Shown here: piece by piece, positions 27,309 through 36,556 of the stretch
Layout of the letters: each line of letters begins with the position of its first letter
How positions within the stretch are numbered: position 1 is the stretch's first letter
Assembly: GCA_026708115.1 (NCBI GenBank)
Contig: JAPOVL010000027.1
Location: 36,244 to 100,243 of the forward strand
Reading direction: 5' to 3'
Source of the DNA: Chloroflexota bacterium
GTDB taxonomy: Bacteria; Chloroflexota; Anaerolineae; Aggregatilineales; Phototrophicaceae
DNA: 64,000 bases
The notes under the pieces: model-generated
Database searches by the model: none
Seen by the model: the letters and a program-made list of their open reading frames with translations, nothing else
What the model was told of the DNA's origin: nothing
Position numbers and translations under genes: made by a program

Positions 27309-28961
27309 CTAGTCGGGTTGGCGCGCGATTTCCGGACTCTGGTGATGCGCGATGACATCGATGGTCAGCATCATGCCGGCGGTTAGTACGGCGTTGCGCA
27401 AGGCGGCTTTCATCACGGCGGCGCTGTCAACGAGGGCCGCGCCGTCGGTAATCGCACCGCTCAGGACGTCAAAGCCAGAGCCATTGTCGGCGTGCAGGAG
27501 CTTTGCTATGACCTCGCCCGGTTCGTAGCCGGCGTTCTCGTAAATGGCGCGCGCGGGCTCTGCCAGGGCATCGAAGAGGATGCGGTGGGCTGCGCGCTCG
27601 TCGGGGTCAGCGCCGGATTGTGATTGGCTCTCCAGGACGCTGCGGCAGTTCATGTAAGCCATGCCGCCGCCCGGCAAGACGCCGTCGCTGACCGCGGCGC
27701 GCATGGCGCTGGCGGTCTTTTCCGCCAAGGTTTTTACTTGATCGATCTCGATTTCGGACACGCCGCCGATCCACAAGGTTGCCGAGCCGCCCATCAGACG
27801 GCCGATGCGCTTTTGCAGCGCTTCTCGCACTGACGGATCGTCGCTTGCTTCCAGCCAGCTTTGCAGGCGGCCGATATGTTGGCGCAGCTTGCGCGGATCG
27901 CCCTTGCCGCCGATGATGCCGAAATTGTGGGTGCTGGCCCAGCCGCGCCGCGCCCGCCCGAAGTGACCATAAGTCACGTCTTTGAGGCTGTCGCCCGCCG
28001 CCCCGACAAGCGTTTTGGCGCCGGTGGCGATGGCGATATCCTGGAAGGCGGCCGCGCGCTCATCGGCGTTCCCGCCCGGTCCGCGTACCGCCATGACCTG
28101 AAAGTGCTTGAGTTTGCCGTTGGCCATCATCAAGCCGGCCATCGCTTCGGCGGAGAGGTCGCCGGCCACCAAGATCAGCTTTTCGATCTTTTGGTCGACG
28201 GCGATTTCAAGCATGGGCATGATGTGGCGCGGATCGTTGACTTTGAAATCCGCCAAGACGAAGGTCGGTTCTTCGTAGACCGTCTGCAATTGGGCGCGAT
28301 TGACGATCATATCGCGGGAAAACAGGCCGCTGTCCCAAGCCATGCCTTCAACGTATTCGCGCCGCAAAATGCGGCTGTGATCTTTACGAATGTCAAGCCG
28401 CCCGTAGGCGCCGATGATATCGAAGATCTCCCCCAGCAATTTCGCCAGCTCCGCGTCATGACAGATTGATTGCGCGACTTGCGCCAGGTTGTGCTTGCCT
28501 GCGACAGTGTAGGTCTGCTGGTCGAGCGCGGCGAGGGACTTTTCCAGGGCCCGTTCCAGATGATGTCGCAGGCGCATGGCGTCCCCGCCCGATGCCAGGT
28601 AATGCAAGCCGCCGTTGTAGATCGCCGCCAGCAGCACGGCCGCCGTGGCGGCACCGTCGCCCATGCGCTCGTTCTGTCGGCAAATCAAGGCGCGGGCCAG
28701 CATGGCGCCGACATCGGCGTCGCGGCGATGCAATTCGATGACGCGGCGGGCGATGATGCCGCCGTCATCGAGCACCTCGGGCGTATCTTTGTTTTCAATC
28801 AGGGAGGTGACTGCTACCGTGCGCGCGGTGGGGCCCAGGGTAGGGCGTATCGCGGAGACGAGCGTATTGAGGCCGCGCTGGATGTTCTCCTGCGCCTGGG
28901 GCCGGAAAACCAGGCCGGGGCGATAGGTTTTGCGAGAATGAAAGGGCGCTTTTTCGCTCAT
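27309..28961 (-). CDS. Divergent group I chaperonin (GroEL paralogue)
   Basis: 550 residues from ATG 28961 (TTG at 28979 is possible; no strong ribosome site). The full equatorial-intermediate-apical layout is present: TLGPTARTVAV, DDGGIIARRVIEL, GDGAATAAVL (residues 101-110) and DGVLPGGGMAYMN. Relative to E. coli GroEL, Asp52 and Asp87 are kept, but the Thr triplet of GDGTTTA is changed and Asp398, needed for ATP hydrolysis, is aligned with Lys415. The C-terminal GGM tail is absent (ends EIARQPD). No groES is nearby. ATP turnover is probably weak or absent; a specialised chaperone or scaffold is inferred. Confidence 0.88.
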   Translation of the reverse strand: MSEKAPFHSRKTYRPGLVFRPQAQENIQRGLNTLVSAIRPTLGPTARTVAVTSLIENKDTPEVLDDGGIIARRVIELHRRDADVGAMLARALICRQNERMGDGAATAAVLLAAIYNGGLHYLASGGDAMRLRHHLERALEKSLAALDQQTYTVAGKHNLAQVAQSICHDAELAKLLGEIFDIIGAYGRLDIRKDHSRILRREYVEGMAWDSGLFSRDMIVNRAQLQTVYEEPTFVLADFKVNDPRHIMPMLEIAVDQKIEKLILVAGDLSAEAMAGLMMANGKLKHFQVMAVRGPGGNADERAAAFQDIAIATGAKTLVGAAGDSLKDVTYGHFGRARRGWASTHNFGIIGGKGDPRKLRQHIGRLQSWLEASDDPSVREALQKRIGRLMGGSATLWIGGVSEIEIDQVKTLAEKTASAMRAAVSDGVLPGGGMAYMNCRSVLESQSQSGADPDERAAHRILFDALAEPARAIYENAGYEPGEVIAKLLHADNGSGFDVLSGAITDGAALVDSAAVMKAALRNAVLTAGMMLTIDVIAHHQSPEIARQPD

Positions 28962-29025
28962 GCGATCATCCACGGGCAAGAGCCGCTGGGCGGGTAATGG
29001 GCGAATCGTCCTGCGCTCGCCATCG

Positions 29026-29910
29026 CTAGCCCTTGATCGCGCCGCGCATGATGCCTTCGATCAGATAGCGCTGGCCGATGAGAAAAATAATGATTACGGG
29101 AACCAGCGATACGACCACGCCCGCGAGCACAACCGAGATGCTGCCGGTCATCATATAGCCCTGCAATTGAAAGATGCCGATGGTGATGGGGTAATTCTCG
29201 TGCTGCAGGAAAATCAAGGGGCGGAAGAACTCGTTCCAGTGGAAATTGAAGCTCAATATTGCCAGCACAGCCAAGCCCGGCTTGACCAGGGGCAAATAGA
29301 CGCGATTGAAAAGCTGCCATTGATTGGCGCCGTCGATGAGCGCCGATTCCTCCAGTTCAATGGGAATGGTCAGGTAATATTGCCGCAGCAAGAAGGTGCC
29401 GAAGGCTGTCGGCGTCGCCGGCAGAATCAGCGACCAGACGGTGTCGAACAAGCCCAAATTGCGAATTAAGATGAAGACAGGAATGACGGTTGCTTGAATC
29501 GGTATCATCATCGTCGCCAGCACCACCCAGAATAGCGTATCGCGTCCCCGGAATTCGAGGCGCGCGAAGGCGTAGCCAGCCAGCGCGGCAGTGATCAATT
29601 GCCCCAGCACGGTGCCCCAGGTGATGATGGTGCTGTTTAGGATCTGCCGCGCGAAGGGCACCTTCTCGAATACTTGCGCATAGTTTTCCACAGCCAGGTC
29701 AGTTGGCAGCCATTTGGGCGGCACGGTAAAGGAGTCGACGCCAGCCCGCAAGGAGGTCGAGATAGTCCACATAATCGGCGCGAGGATGACGACGCTCATA
29801 ACGCCCAGGATGATCAAGGGGATCCAGCGGCCGAGTTGGTGGGAAATGACTTGCCGCCGATGTTCGGCGGCGGAAACGTCTCCGGGAATTCTGGTTGCAT
29901 TGCTCGCCAT
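29026..29910 (-). CDS. Carbohydrate ABC transporter permease (MalG-like, CUT1)
   Basis: 294 residues from ATG 29910, with AGGGG eight bases upstream; a longer frame overlapping the preceding permease is rejected. Six membrane segments and the EAA loop IELEESALIDGANQWQ are seen. C terminus GQRYLIEGIMRGAIKG is typical of MalG homologues. It lies 32 bases after the MalF-like gene and 64 bases before the chaperonin start. Third gene of the operon SBP-MalF-MalG; no ATPase gene accompanies it. Confidence 0.9.
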   Translation of the reverse strand: MASNATRIPGDVSAAEHRRQVISHQLGRWIPLIILGVMSVVILAPIMWTISTSLRAGVDSFTVPPKWLPTDLAVENYAQVFEKVPFARQILNSTIITWGTVLGQLITAALAGYAFARLEFRGRDTLFWVVLATMMIPIQATVIPVFILIRNLGLFDTVWSLILPATPTAFGTFLLRQYYLTIPIELEESALIDGANQWQLFNRVYLPLVKPGLAVLAILSFNFHWNEFFRPLIFLQHENYPITIGIFQLQGYMMTGSISVVLAGVVVSLVPVIIIFLIGQRYLIEGIMRGAIKG

Positions 29911-29942
29911 CTGTGTACCCCTGCCAAATTCGATTGCAAGTT

Positions 29943-30893
29943 CTATTGATAAAAGACGCGATTGCGCCAGAGCCACATTTGCACGATGGACATGACCAGG
30001 ATCATCAAGAAGACGACGATGGCAATGGCGGAGCCGTAGCCGAACTCGATGTCTTTGAAGGCGTGTTCGTACATCACCATCACCAGCGTGCGGCTGGCGT
30101 TGCCGGGGCCGCCGCGGGTCATGATATAAGGCTCGTCGAAGACTTGCAGGGCGCCGATCACGCCTGTAACGGTGGCGAAGAGGATCTGCGGGCTCAGCAA
30201 GGGGATGACCACCGACCACAAGCGGCGCAAGCCCTGCGCGCCATCGACATCGGCGGCGTCCAGCACTTCTTGAGACAAATTGGACAAGCCGCCCAGGAAA
30301 ATCAAGAAAGTGAAGCCCAGATTGCGCCAGGCGGAGATAATGGCGATGGAAATCATCACCAGGTCGGAATTTGTCAGCCAAGGGATCTGTGGCAAGCCCA
30401 GCAATGTCAAATAATAGTTGAGCGGACCAAATTCCTTATGAAAAATGTAGCCCATGAAGACGGCGACCGAGGCGCCCGACATCAAGAGGGGCAAGAAAAA
30501 AGCGGTGCGGAAGTAGTAGCGCAGCCATACCCGGCTGATGCGATGCACCGCCAGAGCCAGGATTAAACCAATAGACACCTGGCTGCAAACAGCCAAAATC
30601 GTGAATTTGACCGTATTGCCCAAGCCGATGATGACACGGCGGTCTTCCAGCAGCCGCTCGAAGTTTTCCAGGCCGACAAAGTCCGGCGGCTTAAAAATAT
30701 TCCATTGAAACATACTGAGGCCAAATGAAACAAAAACCGGCCCCGCCGTGAAAATAAAGATGCCGAGCAGCGTCGGCAACAGGAACAAGTATCCCAGCAC
30801 GGCGCGCCTGCGGCGCAACCCGTCCATGGTATCTTGCATCAACCAGTGGAATATGCCGCCGCCAGCCACGGCTGTTGATTTACGAGATGTCAT
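29943..30893 (-). CDS. Carbohydrate ABC transporter permease (MalF/UgpA-like, CUT1)
   Basis: 316 residues with a cytoplasmic N terminus rich in Arg, six membrane segments, the EAA loop EVLDAADVDGAQGLRR and the conserved EPYIMTRGGPGNASRTL region. It pairs with the MalG-like gene downstream. It is separated from the SBP gene by 145 bases that hold a long inverted repeat. The start at 30893 is an ATG; its first residues (MTSRKS) resemble those of the SBP at 11336, a coincidence or a shared leader. Confidence 0.9.
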   Translation of the reverse strand: MTSRKSTAVAGGGIFHWLMQDTMDGLRRRRAVLGYLFLLPTLLGIFIFTAGPVFVSFGLSMFQWNIFKPPDFVGLENFERLLEDRRVIIGLGNTVKFTILAVCSQVSIGLILALAVHRISRVWLRYYFRTAFFLPLLMSGASVAVFMGYIFHKEFGPLNYYLTLLGLPQIPWLTNSDLVMISIAIISAWRNLGFTFLIFLGGLSNLSQEVLDAADVDGAQGLRRLWSVVIPLLSPQILFATVTGVIGALQVFDEPYIMTRGGPGNASRTLVMVMYEHAFKDIEFGYGSAIAIVVFLMILVMSIVQMWLWRNRVFYQ

Positions 30894-30915
30894 TCGTCTG
30901 CCTCAGTTTGTTTGC

Positions 30916-31019
30916 ACCCTCATCCCCCACCCCCTCTCCCATAAAGGGAGAAAGGAAGTTCACCGGGCAAGGGATTGAAGTCCCTCTCCCTTTATGGGAG
31001 AGGGATTTAGGGTGAGGGT
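30916..31019. repeat. Long inverted repeat of the CCCTCTCCC family between SBP and permease
   Basis: Left arm 30916-30951 and right arm 30985-31019 are about 35 bases each; the inner 20 bases (CCCTCTCCCATAAAGGGAGA) pair perfectly with the other arm and the outer parts (ACCCTCA / TGAGGGT) pair imperfectly. The loop is 33 bases. It can form a very stable stem after the SBP stop at 31039 on the minus strand. Short repeats of this composition are dispersed in many bacterial genomes. Probably a 3' stabiliser or attenuator. Confidence 0.7.
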
Positions 31020-31038
31020 CACTCACGCAGCTACTTGC

Positions 31039-32469
31039 TTATTCTTGGTAGTACTTCCGACCTTCGCGATTGGTCAAGGATTCCAGCTCGGCTTGCATTT
31101 CGTCAAGCGCTTGCTGCGGGCCCATCTCGCCGGACATGGCGAAGCCGGTATAGGTGGTGAAGATGGTGGTCATCGGGTTGGACCAAGGCGGCGCCGGGAT
31201 GGGCGACGTGGACGGATGATCGTCCAACGTGCCGTAGAAGACGTCGCTATTGGCGGGACCCGTGGTTTCGAATGCGTTGGCCTGGCTGTAAGAGCGGCGC
31301 GAGGGCGTGGTGATGATGACTGGATTGAAGAAGATGCTGCTCTGGAAGCCGTCATGGCTGACTTCAATCTTCATGAAATCCCAAGCTTCATCGGGCGCGG
31401 TCGAGGTCGTGCTCAGCCAGTGGCCGCCGGTGCCAAACTGATGCTTTTGGTTGCGCCAGTTGGGCCAATACTGCACATCGAAGTCGCCTTTTGCCATGCC
31501 TTCGTTGCCGAGGCGCCCGGCCCAAAAGCCGCCGGCCGGGGTCATGCAGAGCAAGCCAGTTGAGTAGAAGCCGGTGAGCGTTTGGCCGGTGCCCATGGCG
31601 ATATCGGGCGTGACGCCTTCCTGCCACAAGTCGACGACCAGTTGCAGCGCTTCCACAACTTCGGAGGAATTGGCGACCGGTTCGCGCCAGCGGAAGCCGC
31701 CGCCGCGCCCGTCGGCTGCCATATCGCCCTCGTAATAGCCGTCCCAGACCCATTCACCGCCGGGCGCGCGCTCCTCGGTATAGAGGTTGCCGCCGGCCAC
31801 GAAGATCCAGGGCATCCAGCTTCCCCAGAGACGGTTGGTCCAGGCATAGCCGAAGACTTCGGTATTGCCGGAGTCGTCTTTCTTGGTTGTGCCACGGGCG
31901 ATCTCGAGGAAGTCGTCCTTGGTCCATTCTTCGCCGGGCACTTCAAAGCCGTTCTCCGCCAGTACGTTAGTATTGAAGTACATATTGGCGGCATTGAAGT
32001 CACGCGGCGGCTCGTACAAGCTGCCCTCGTACATCATGGCTTCGGTCAATGAGGGGTGGACATCGGAGAAGAAATCGGTCCAGAAGTCCTGGTCGGGATC
32101 GCTGGTGATGCGGTCATCCAGCGGCGCCGCCAAACCTTGACCGGCAAACAACTGGCAGGCCTCAGTCGCGGCATAGCCGACGTCAATTGATTCGCCGGCA
32201 GCCACCAGCGCCAGAATCTTGGCCGCCACTTCTTCGTGGTCGATACCCGTGAGCACGACCCACTCGACATTCACATTGGGGTTGCGCGCCATCTGAATGT
32301 CGGCGACCGGCTGCAAGGAATTGTCACCAAGACCGGCCGTCTGCACCTTGATCGTCACCATATCCTGGGCGATCACGCGAACCGGCAAACCCGACATGAC
32401 GAGCCCGGTTCCGCCGGCTGCCGCCATCTTCAGCAGATCGCGGCGACTCATTTTCTTTTCTGCGCTCAT
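31039..32469 (-). CDS. Tat-exported extracellular solute-binding protein (CUT1 sugar ABC system)
   Basis: 476 residues from ATG 32469, which has an ideal AGGAGG five bases upstream. The N terminus MSRRDLLKMAAAGGTG followed by LVMSGLPVRVIA is a twin-arginine signal, so the protein is exported folded. The mature part is an SBP type 1 protein (VEWVVLTGIDHEEVAAKIL; GYAWTNRLWGSWMPWIF; many Trp/Tyr for sugar stacking). No lipobox. It leads the operon SBP-MalF-MalG. The sugar is unknown. Confidence 0.9.
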   Translation of the reverse strand: MSAEKKMSRRDLLKMAAAGGTGLVMSGLPVRVIAQDMVTIKVQTAGLGDNSLQPVADIQMARNPNVNVEWVVLTGIDHEEVAAKILALVAAGESIDVGYAATEACQLFAGQGLAAPLDDRITSDPDQDFWTDFFSDVHPSLTEAMMYEGSLYEPPRDFNAANMYFNTNVLAENGFEVPGEEWTKDDFLEIARGTTKKDDSGNTEVFGYAWTNRLWGSWMPWIFVAGGNLYTEERAPGGEWVWDGYYEGDMAADGRGGGFRWREPVANSSEVVEALQLVVDLWQEGVTPDIAMGTGQTLTGFYSTGLLCMTPAGGFWAGRLGNEGMAKGDFDVQYWPNWRNQKHQFGTGGHWLSTTSTAPDEAWDFMKIEVSHDGFQSSIFFNPVIITTPSRRSYSQANAFETTGPANSDVFYGTLDDHPSTSPIPAPPWSNPMTTIFTTYTGFAMSGEMGPQQALDEMQAELESLTNREGRKYYQE

Positions 32470-32800
32470 GTTTCCTCCTGAAAATTTAGTTTTCGACACT
32501 GTGGACAAGCCTGTTTCTCATGGCCTTGGGCATCACCTCCTCGTTTTCAGAATCGCGTCTAAATGCATGTTGGGCTTCGCGCAGCGTATCGGAACTCAGT
32601 CCGACTGATACGAGCTGCGACTAAAGTCCAGTTTGTCAATTTACGGCGAAAATCAGCGAATCAATATATCGGCTAACCATAACATTTTTTTATTCCTCAC
32701 GCAAACCCTTGCCGCAATAAAAACCGCATCAAATTGGCCGGAGAACAGCCTTGAAAATGCCTCTCTGGCGGTGGCGGCGAAAAGGCGCCTGAAACCCCTC
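32470..32800. other. Non-coding gap upstream of the Tat SBP
   Basis: 331 bases without a gene. A dyad lies at 32581-32618: GCAGCGTATC pairs with GATACGAGCTGC, apart from two unpaired bases, around a 16-base centre; it could be an operator or a leader hairpin. The stretch 32640-32720 is AT-rich. A TTGACA box occurs on the minus strand at 32639-32634, but no matching -10 box lies at normal spacing, so no promoter is called. Confidence 0.4.
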
Positions 32801-33901
32801 TCAGATGATCAGCAGATCTCGCGGGAAGCTGGTCAAGCTTTCGCAGCCCTCTTCGGTGATGAGGACGTCATCCTCGATGCGCACGCCGATTTCGCCCATG
32901 CGATAGATGCCCGGCTCGATGGTGAAGACCATGCCCGGTTCCAGGGGGCGCCGGTTGCCCTCGACGATGTAGGGCGCTTCGTGTGCTTGCAGCCCCAGCC
33001 CGTGGCCGGTGCGATGCCGCATCAGCGATTCGCATCCGGCGTCAATGAAGACTTGCCGTGCGGCAATATCAACTGATTCGGCCGTGACGCCGGGCTTGGC
33101 GGCCTGTCTTCCTGCCTCGTTCGCGGCCTGGACCAGGGCGTAGAAGTCGCGCTGCGCGTCGCTGACCTCGCCCAGGAAAACCGTGCGCGTGATATCGGCG
33201 CAGTATCCGCCGAAACTCGCGCCAAAATCGAAAATCAGCGGATCTCCGCGCTTCATGCGATATGCCAGGGGACCGGAATGCGGCAGCGCCGTATTGCCTC
33301 CGGCATGCAGGATGATATCGAAGGACAGTCCCTCGCCGCCCATTTCTCTCATGTGATTGTCCAGGATGGCCGCAAGTTCGATCTCGCTCATGCCGGCGCG
33401 CGCCTCGCCCAGCGTTGCCCGCAGGGCATCCTCGGAGATTTGGATGGCGCGGCGCAGCGCGGCGACTTCCCCGGCATCCTTGATCATCCGCAGTTCTTCC
33501 AGCGCTTGGGAAGCGTCGATCACGGCCGCGTTGGGGGCGGCGGAGCGGATCGCTTCGCCTTCGAAAAAGCGCATGAACAAGCCCTCGACGCCGATGGTCT
33601 TGCCCGGCGACTCCAGGGCAGCCAGCGCGTCGCGGAAGGCAGTTTGGTAACCCTGCGCATCGCTATATGCAAATAATCGAGCTTGTACCGCGTGCCGCTC
33701 GAAAAGGGGAATCTCCAATTCGGGGATGACGGCAACGGGCTCGGCATCTATGGCCAGGAAAATGACAATGGGGCGTTCAAGGACAAAGTGCACCGCGTCG
33801 AAGAGGTAGCGATGGTTGGGTCCCGGGATCAGCGCGACTATGTCCAGGCCGGCGTCTCGCATGATCGCGTACAGTTTGTCAAAACGGGTTCTGTTTGTCA
33901 T
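32801..33901 (-). CDS. M24 family metallopeptidase (Xaa-Pro aminopeptidase/creatinase-like)
   Basis: 366 residues with a creatinase N-terminal domain (to ~130) and the pita-bread catalytic domain. Metal ligands are recognisable: the two Asp in IFDFGASFGGYCADITRT, His in RTGHGLGLQAHEAP, Glu in TIEPGIY and the last Glu of RIEDDVLITEEG. That set favours a metal-dependent Xaa-Pro peptidase rather than metal-free creatinase. It is the last gene of the peptide/hydantoin cluster, 42 bases after the DppC-like permease, and may cleave imported proline-containing peptides. Confidence 0.88.
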   Translation of the reverse strand: MTNRTRFDKLYAIMRDAGLDIVALIPGPNHRYLFDAVHFVLERPIVIFLAIDAEPVAVIPELEIPLFERHAVQARLFAYSDAQGYQTAFRDALAALESPGKTIGVEGLFMRFFEGEAIRSAAPNAAVIDASQALEELRMIKDAGEVAALRRAIQISEDALRATLGEARAGMSEIELAAILDNHMREMGGEGLSFDIILHAGGNTALPHSGPLAYRMKRGDPLIFDFGASFGGYCADITRTVFLGEVSDAQRDFYALVQAANEAGRQAAKPGVTAESVDIAARQVFIDAGCESLMRHRTGHGLGLQAHEAPYIVEGNRRPLEPGMVFTIEPGIYRMGEIGVRIEDDVLITEEGCESLTSFPRDLLII

Positions 33902-33943
33902 ATGGCTGTGACCTCTTGTGCTGAAGCAGCAATTGCAGTTAGT

Positions 33944-34786
33944 TTAGCGGTTTGGGTCCCGCGCATCGTTCAAGCCGTCGCCGAGCAGGGTGATGCCGAC
34001 CACGACCAGGGTGATCGCCACGGCCGGGAAGGCGCCGATCCACCATTCGGTCAGGAAGTAGATGCGCCCCCATGCCACCATCGCGCCCCATTCCGGCGTC
34101 GGTGCGCTGGCGCCGAGGCCGATAAAGCTCAAGCTGGCGAGCAGCAGCACCGCCAGACCCAGATCGAGGCTGATGCGCACGATGATGGCATAAATTGCGT
34201 TGGGCAATATGTGCCGGAATATGATCGCCGGCGCTGACGCGCCCATCGCCCTGGCCGCGGTCACGAATTCCATTTCGCTGAGCTGGATGGTGAGGCCGCG
34301 CAGCAGGCGCGCGTAAACGGGCCACCAGACCGCCGCCGCGGCGATGATGGCGCTGCGCAGACCGGGACCAAGCGCCGCGCTGACGGCCAGCGCCAGGATC
34401 AAGCTGGGAAAAGCCAGCACCAGATCAACCAGAGTCATGATGACGCGATCGCTCCAGCCGCGCCAGAAACCGGCCACCGTGCCCAGAAGTACACCGACCA
34501 GGCAGGCGACGCCGATGATCAGCGAGGCGGCGACCAGTGAAATGCGCGCGCCGTAGACGACGCGGCTATAGACATCGCGGCCTAGTTCATCGGTGCCAAA
34601 AAAGTGCTCGGGGCTGGGCGGGGCGTATAACTCGCGGATGGAGGTCTTGATCGGATCGTGCGTGGCGAAGACCCCGGGCAGCAGCGCAAACAGAACGAAG
34701 GGCAAGACCAACAGTATGCCGACGGTCAAACCGGGGTTCCTGCTACAGAACTTTGTCAGCTTGGCGACAAGGCGGTCCGCTCCCAC
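33944..34786 (-). CDS. Peptide-type ABC transporter permease (DppC-like)
   Basis: 280 residues with the DppC N-terminal pattern (cytoplasmic segment, one membrane helix, then the loop HDPIKTSIRELYAPPSPEHFFGTDELGRDVYSRVVYG). The coupling motif EFVTAARAMGASAPAIIFRHILPN is clear. Its partner DppB (39477) and SBP (40560) lie 5 kb upstream in the same operon, with the hydantoinase genes between. No DppD/DppF ATPase gene is present. Confidence 0.92.
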   Translation of the reverse strand: MGADRLVAKLTKFCSRNPGLTVGILLVLPFVLFALLPGVFATHDPIKTSIRELYAPPSPEHFFGTDELGRDVYSRVVYGARISLVAASLIIGVACLVGVLLGTVAGFWRGWSDRVIMTLVDLVLAFPSLILALAVSAALGPGLRSAIIAAAAVWWPVYARLLRGLTIQLSEMEFVTAARAMGASAPAIIFRHILPNAIYAIIVRISLDLGLAVLLLASLSFIGLGASAPTPEWGAMVAWGRIYFLTEWWIGAFPAVAITLVVVGITLLGDGLNDARDPNR

Positions 34787-34822
34787 CGATGCGCTCCTCC
34801 CTTTAGTCAGCGCCTGCGCGCA

Positions 34823-36556
34823 TCAACTGCTGTTTGCCAGTTGGCGCCGCTTTTCCTCAGACGCTTGCTTGTCTAGCTCAAAAGTCCCTTGATCGAGAAC
34901 GACGCCGTAGACCGTCTCGGCTTGCTCCGGGGAAACCAGGCCATCGCGCACGTCCGCTCCCACTTCTTCGACTCTGCGCGCCAGGGGCGAACCGTAACCG
35001 CCGCCGGCAGCCGTATCGAATCCGACCGTCATATCGCTGTCCGTTATGGAAAGCGCGCTGGCGACCGCGACTTTTTCGGCGCGCGTCAGCGCTACCCCGT
35101 CGCGCAGTATTTCGGCGGAAAGGCCGCCCTGGCCCCCATGCAAACCAAAGGGCGGAACGTGTTGACCGGCGGCGTGCACGGCGACAGTCGCTCTGCCGTC
35201 GAAGCCGGGCAGCAGTCCCAATTCCATGCGCTGCGCCAGTCCGCCGCGCTGTTGCCCGGCGCCGCCGGAATCGGTGATGAATTCGCGGCAGCGCGTCAAG
35301 ATCGGCACCGTGATTTCGAAGAGCTCAACCGGGACCGCGCCAGCGAGCGCGGGGACCTGAACAGTCGATATCCCGTTCGAGCGGGCATTGGCGCCCATAC
35401 CGCCTGCGCTGAACAAATAGCAGTGCGCCACCGCGCCATCTTCCGCGGCGGTAGTGAAAACGCGCGTGCTGACCAGGAATCCCGAGCCGGCGATGATGCG
35501 ATCGGGCAAGACTTCGGCCAAGGCCCGCAGAACAGCGCCAAATATATGTGCGCCGATGCGATGCCTTTGGTTGCAGGACGCCGGCCGCTGCGCGTTGAGG
35601 ATGCAGCCGGGCGGCGCGCTGGCATGGATCGGTCGATAGCAGCCGTCATTTCCCGGTACATCGGGCAGCAGGGTGGCCTTCAGGGCGTAGGATATTTGGC
35701 CATGCGTAAAGGTAAAGGTCACGTTGATGCCGCCGCGAGGCTGCTGTGGCGATGTGCCGCTGAAGTCGATGTAGATTTCCTCGCCGCGCACTTCCAGCGC
35801 GCAGACCAATTGCAGGGGCTGATCCAGCTCGTCGACGATCACCTGGGATCGGTAAAGGCCGTCCGGCAGAGAACTGATCGCCCTTCTCATGGCAGCTTCG
35901 GAGCGACTGTGAATCTCGTGGGAAAGCCCTCGCAGATCGGGCAGGTCGTACTCATCGAGCAGCGCCAGGCAGCGATCGGCGCCGGTCTGGTTGGCGGCGG
36001 CTTGCGCATGAATGTCGCCAATAACGGCGGTTGGCAAGCGAACATTGGCCGCCACGAAATCAAGGGCGGTCTGGTTCAAGTCACCGCCTTGATAGAGGCG
36101 TACCAGCGGGATTAGCAGACCTTCTTCGTAGCTGTCGGTGACGCGGTTGGTGTCGATGGAGCCGCCGACATCGGCATGGTGCGCGATGCTTGCGGCGAAA
36201 CCCACCAGATTGCCACCCTTGAAAAACGGCGTAATGACGGTGATATCGGGATGGTGGCCGGCATTCTGCCAGGGATCGTTTGAAATGAAAACATCACCGG
36301 GCACAATGTTGTCCCGCCCGAACTGCTCCAGCACGATGCTGCAGGTATAGGGCATCGTTCGATTGAAGATGGGCAAGCTGCGCTGCGCATGGGCGATGCA
36401 CTGGGCATCGGCGTCGATGAGCACGCAGCCGTAGTCATTCGAAGCGGTTATGGTTGTCGAGAAAGCCGTCCGGGCCAGCGTTGTCGACATTTGATCGGCG
36501 ACGGTGATCAAGCGCTGCCAGAGGATTTCCAGCGTCAGCGGGTCGATTTCGCTCAT
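34823..36556 (-). CDS. hyuB: Hydantoinase B/oxoprolinase family subunit (HyuB)
   Basis: 577 residues from ATG 36556, which overlaps the racemase stop by ATGA; an upstream extension would run through that gene and is rejected. The family core MSEIDPLTLEILWQRL, GDVFISNDPWQNAGHHPDI and GTSPQQPRGGINV is intact. HyuB works with HyuA in ATP-dependent opening of hydantoins, 5-oxoproline or related cyclic amides (N-methylhydantoinase, acetone carboxylase and oxoprolinase share the fold). The cytosolic HyuAB complex should act on a compound brought in by the surrounding transporter. Confidence 0.9.
   Translation of the reverse strand: MSEIDPLTLEILWQRLITVADQMSTTLARTAFSTTITASNDYGCVLIDADAQCIAHAQRSLPIFNRTMPYTCSIVLEQFGRDNIVPGDVFISNDPWQNAGHHPDITVITPFFKGGNLVGFAASIAHHADVGGSIDTNRVTDSYEEGLLIPLVRLYQGGDLNQTALDFVAANVRLPTAVIGDIHAQAAANQTGADRCLALLDEYDLPDLRGLSHEIHSRSEAAMRRAISSLPDGLYRSQVIVDELDQPLQLVCALEVRGEEIYIDFSGTSPQQPRGGINVTFTFTHGQISYALKATLLPDVPGNDGCYRPIHASAPPGCILNAQRPASCNQRHRIGAHIFGAVLRALAEVLPDRIIAGSGFLVSTRVFTTAAEDGAVAHCYLFSAGGMGANARSNGISTVQVPALAGAVPVELFEITVPILTRCREFITDSGGAGQQRGGLAQRMELGLLPGFDGRATVAVHAAGQHVPPFGLHGGQGGLSAEILRDGVALTRAEKVAVASALSITDSDMTVGFDTAAGGGYGSPLARRVEEVGADVRDGLVSPEQAETVYGVVLDQGTFELDKQASEEKRRQLANSS

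Noticed and set aside
29026..30381. A 451-residue form of the MalG-like permease
   Set aside because: The extension overlaps the MalF-like gene in another frame; MalG homology begins at 29910 behind a ribosome site.
32634..32639. TTGACA box as promoter of the Tat SBP operon
   Set aside because: No acceptable -10 hexamer at 16-18 bases.
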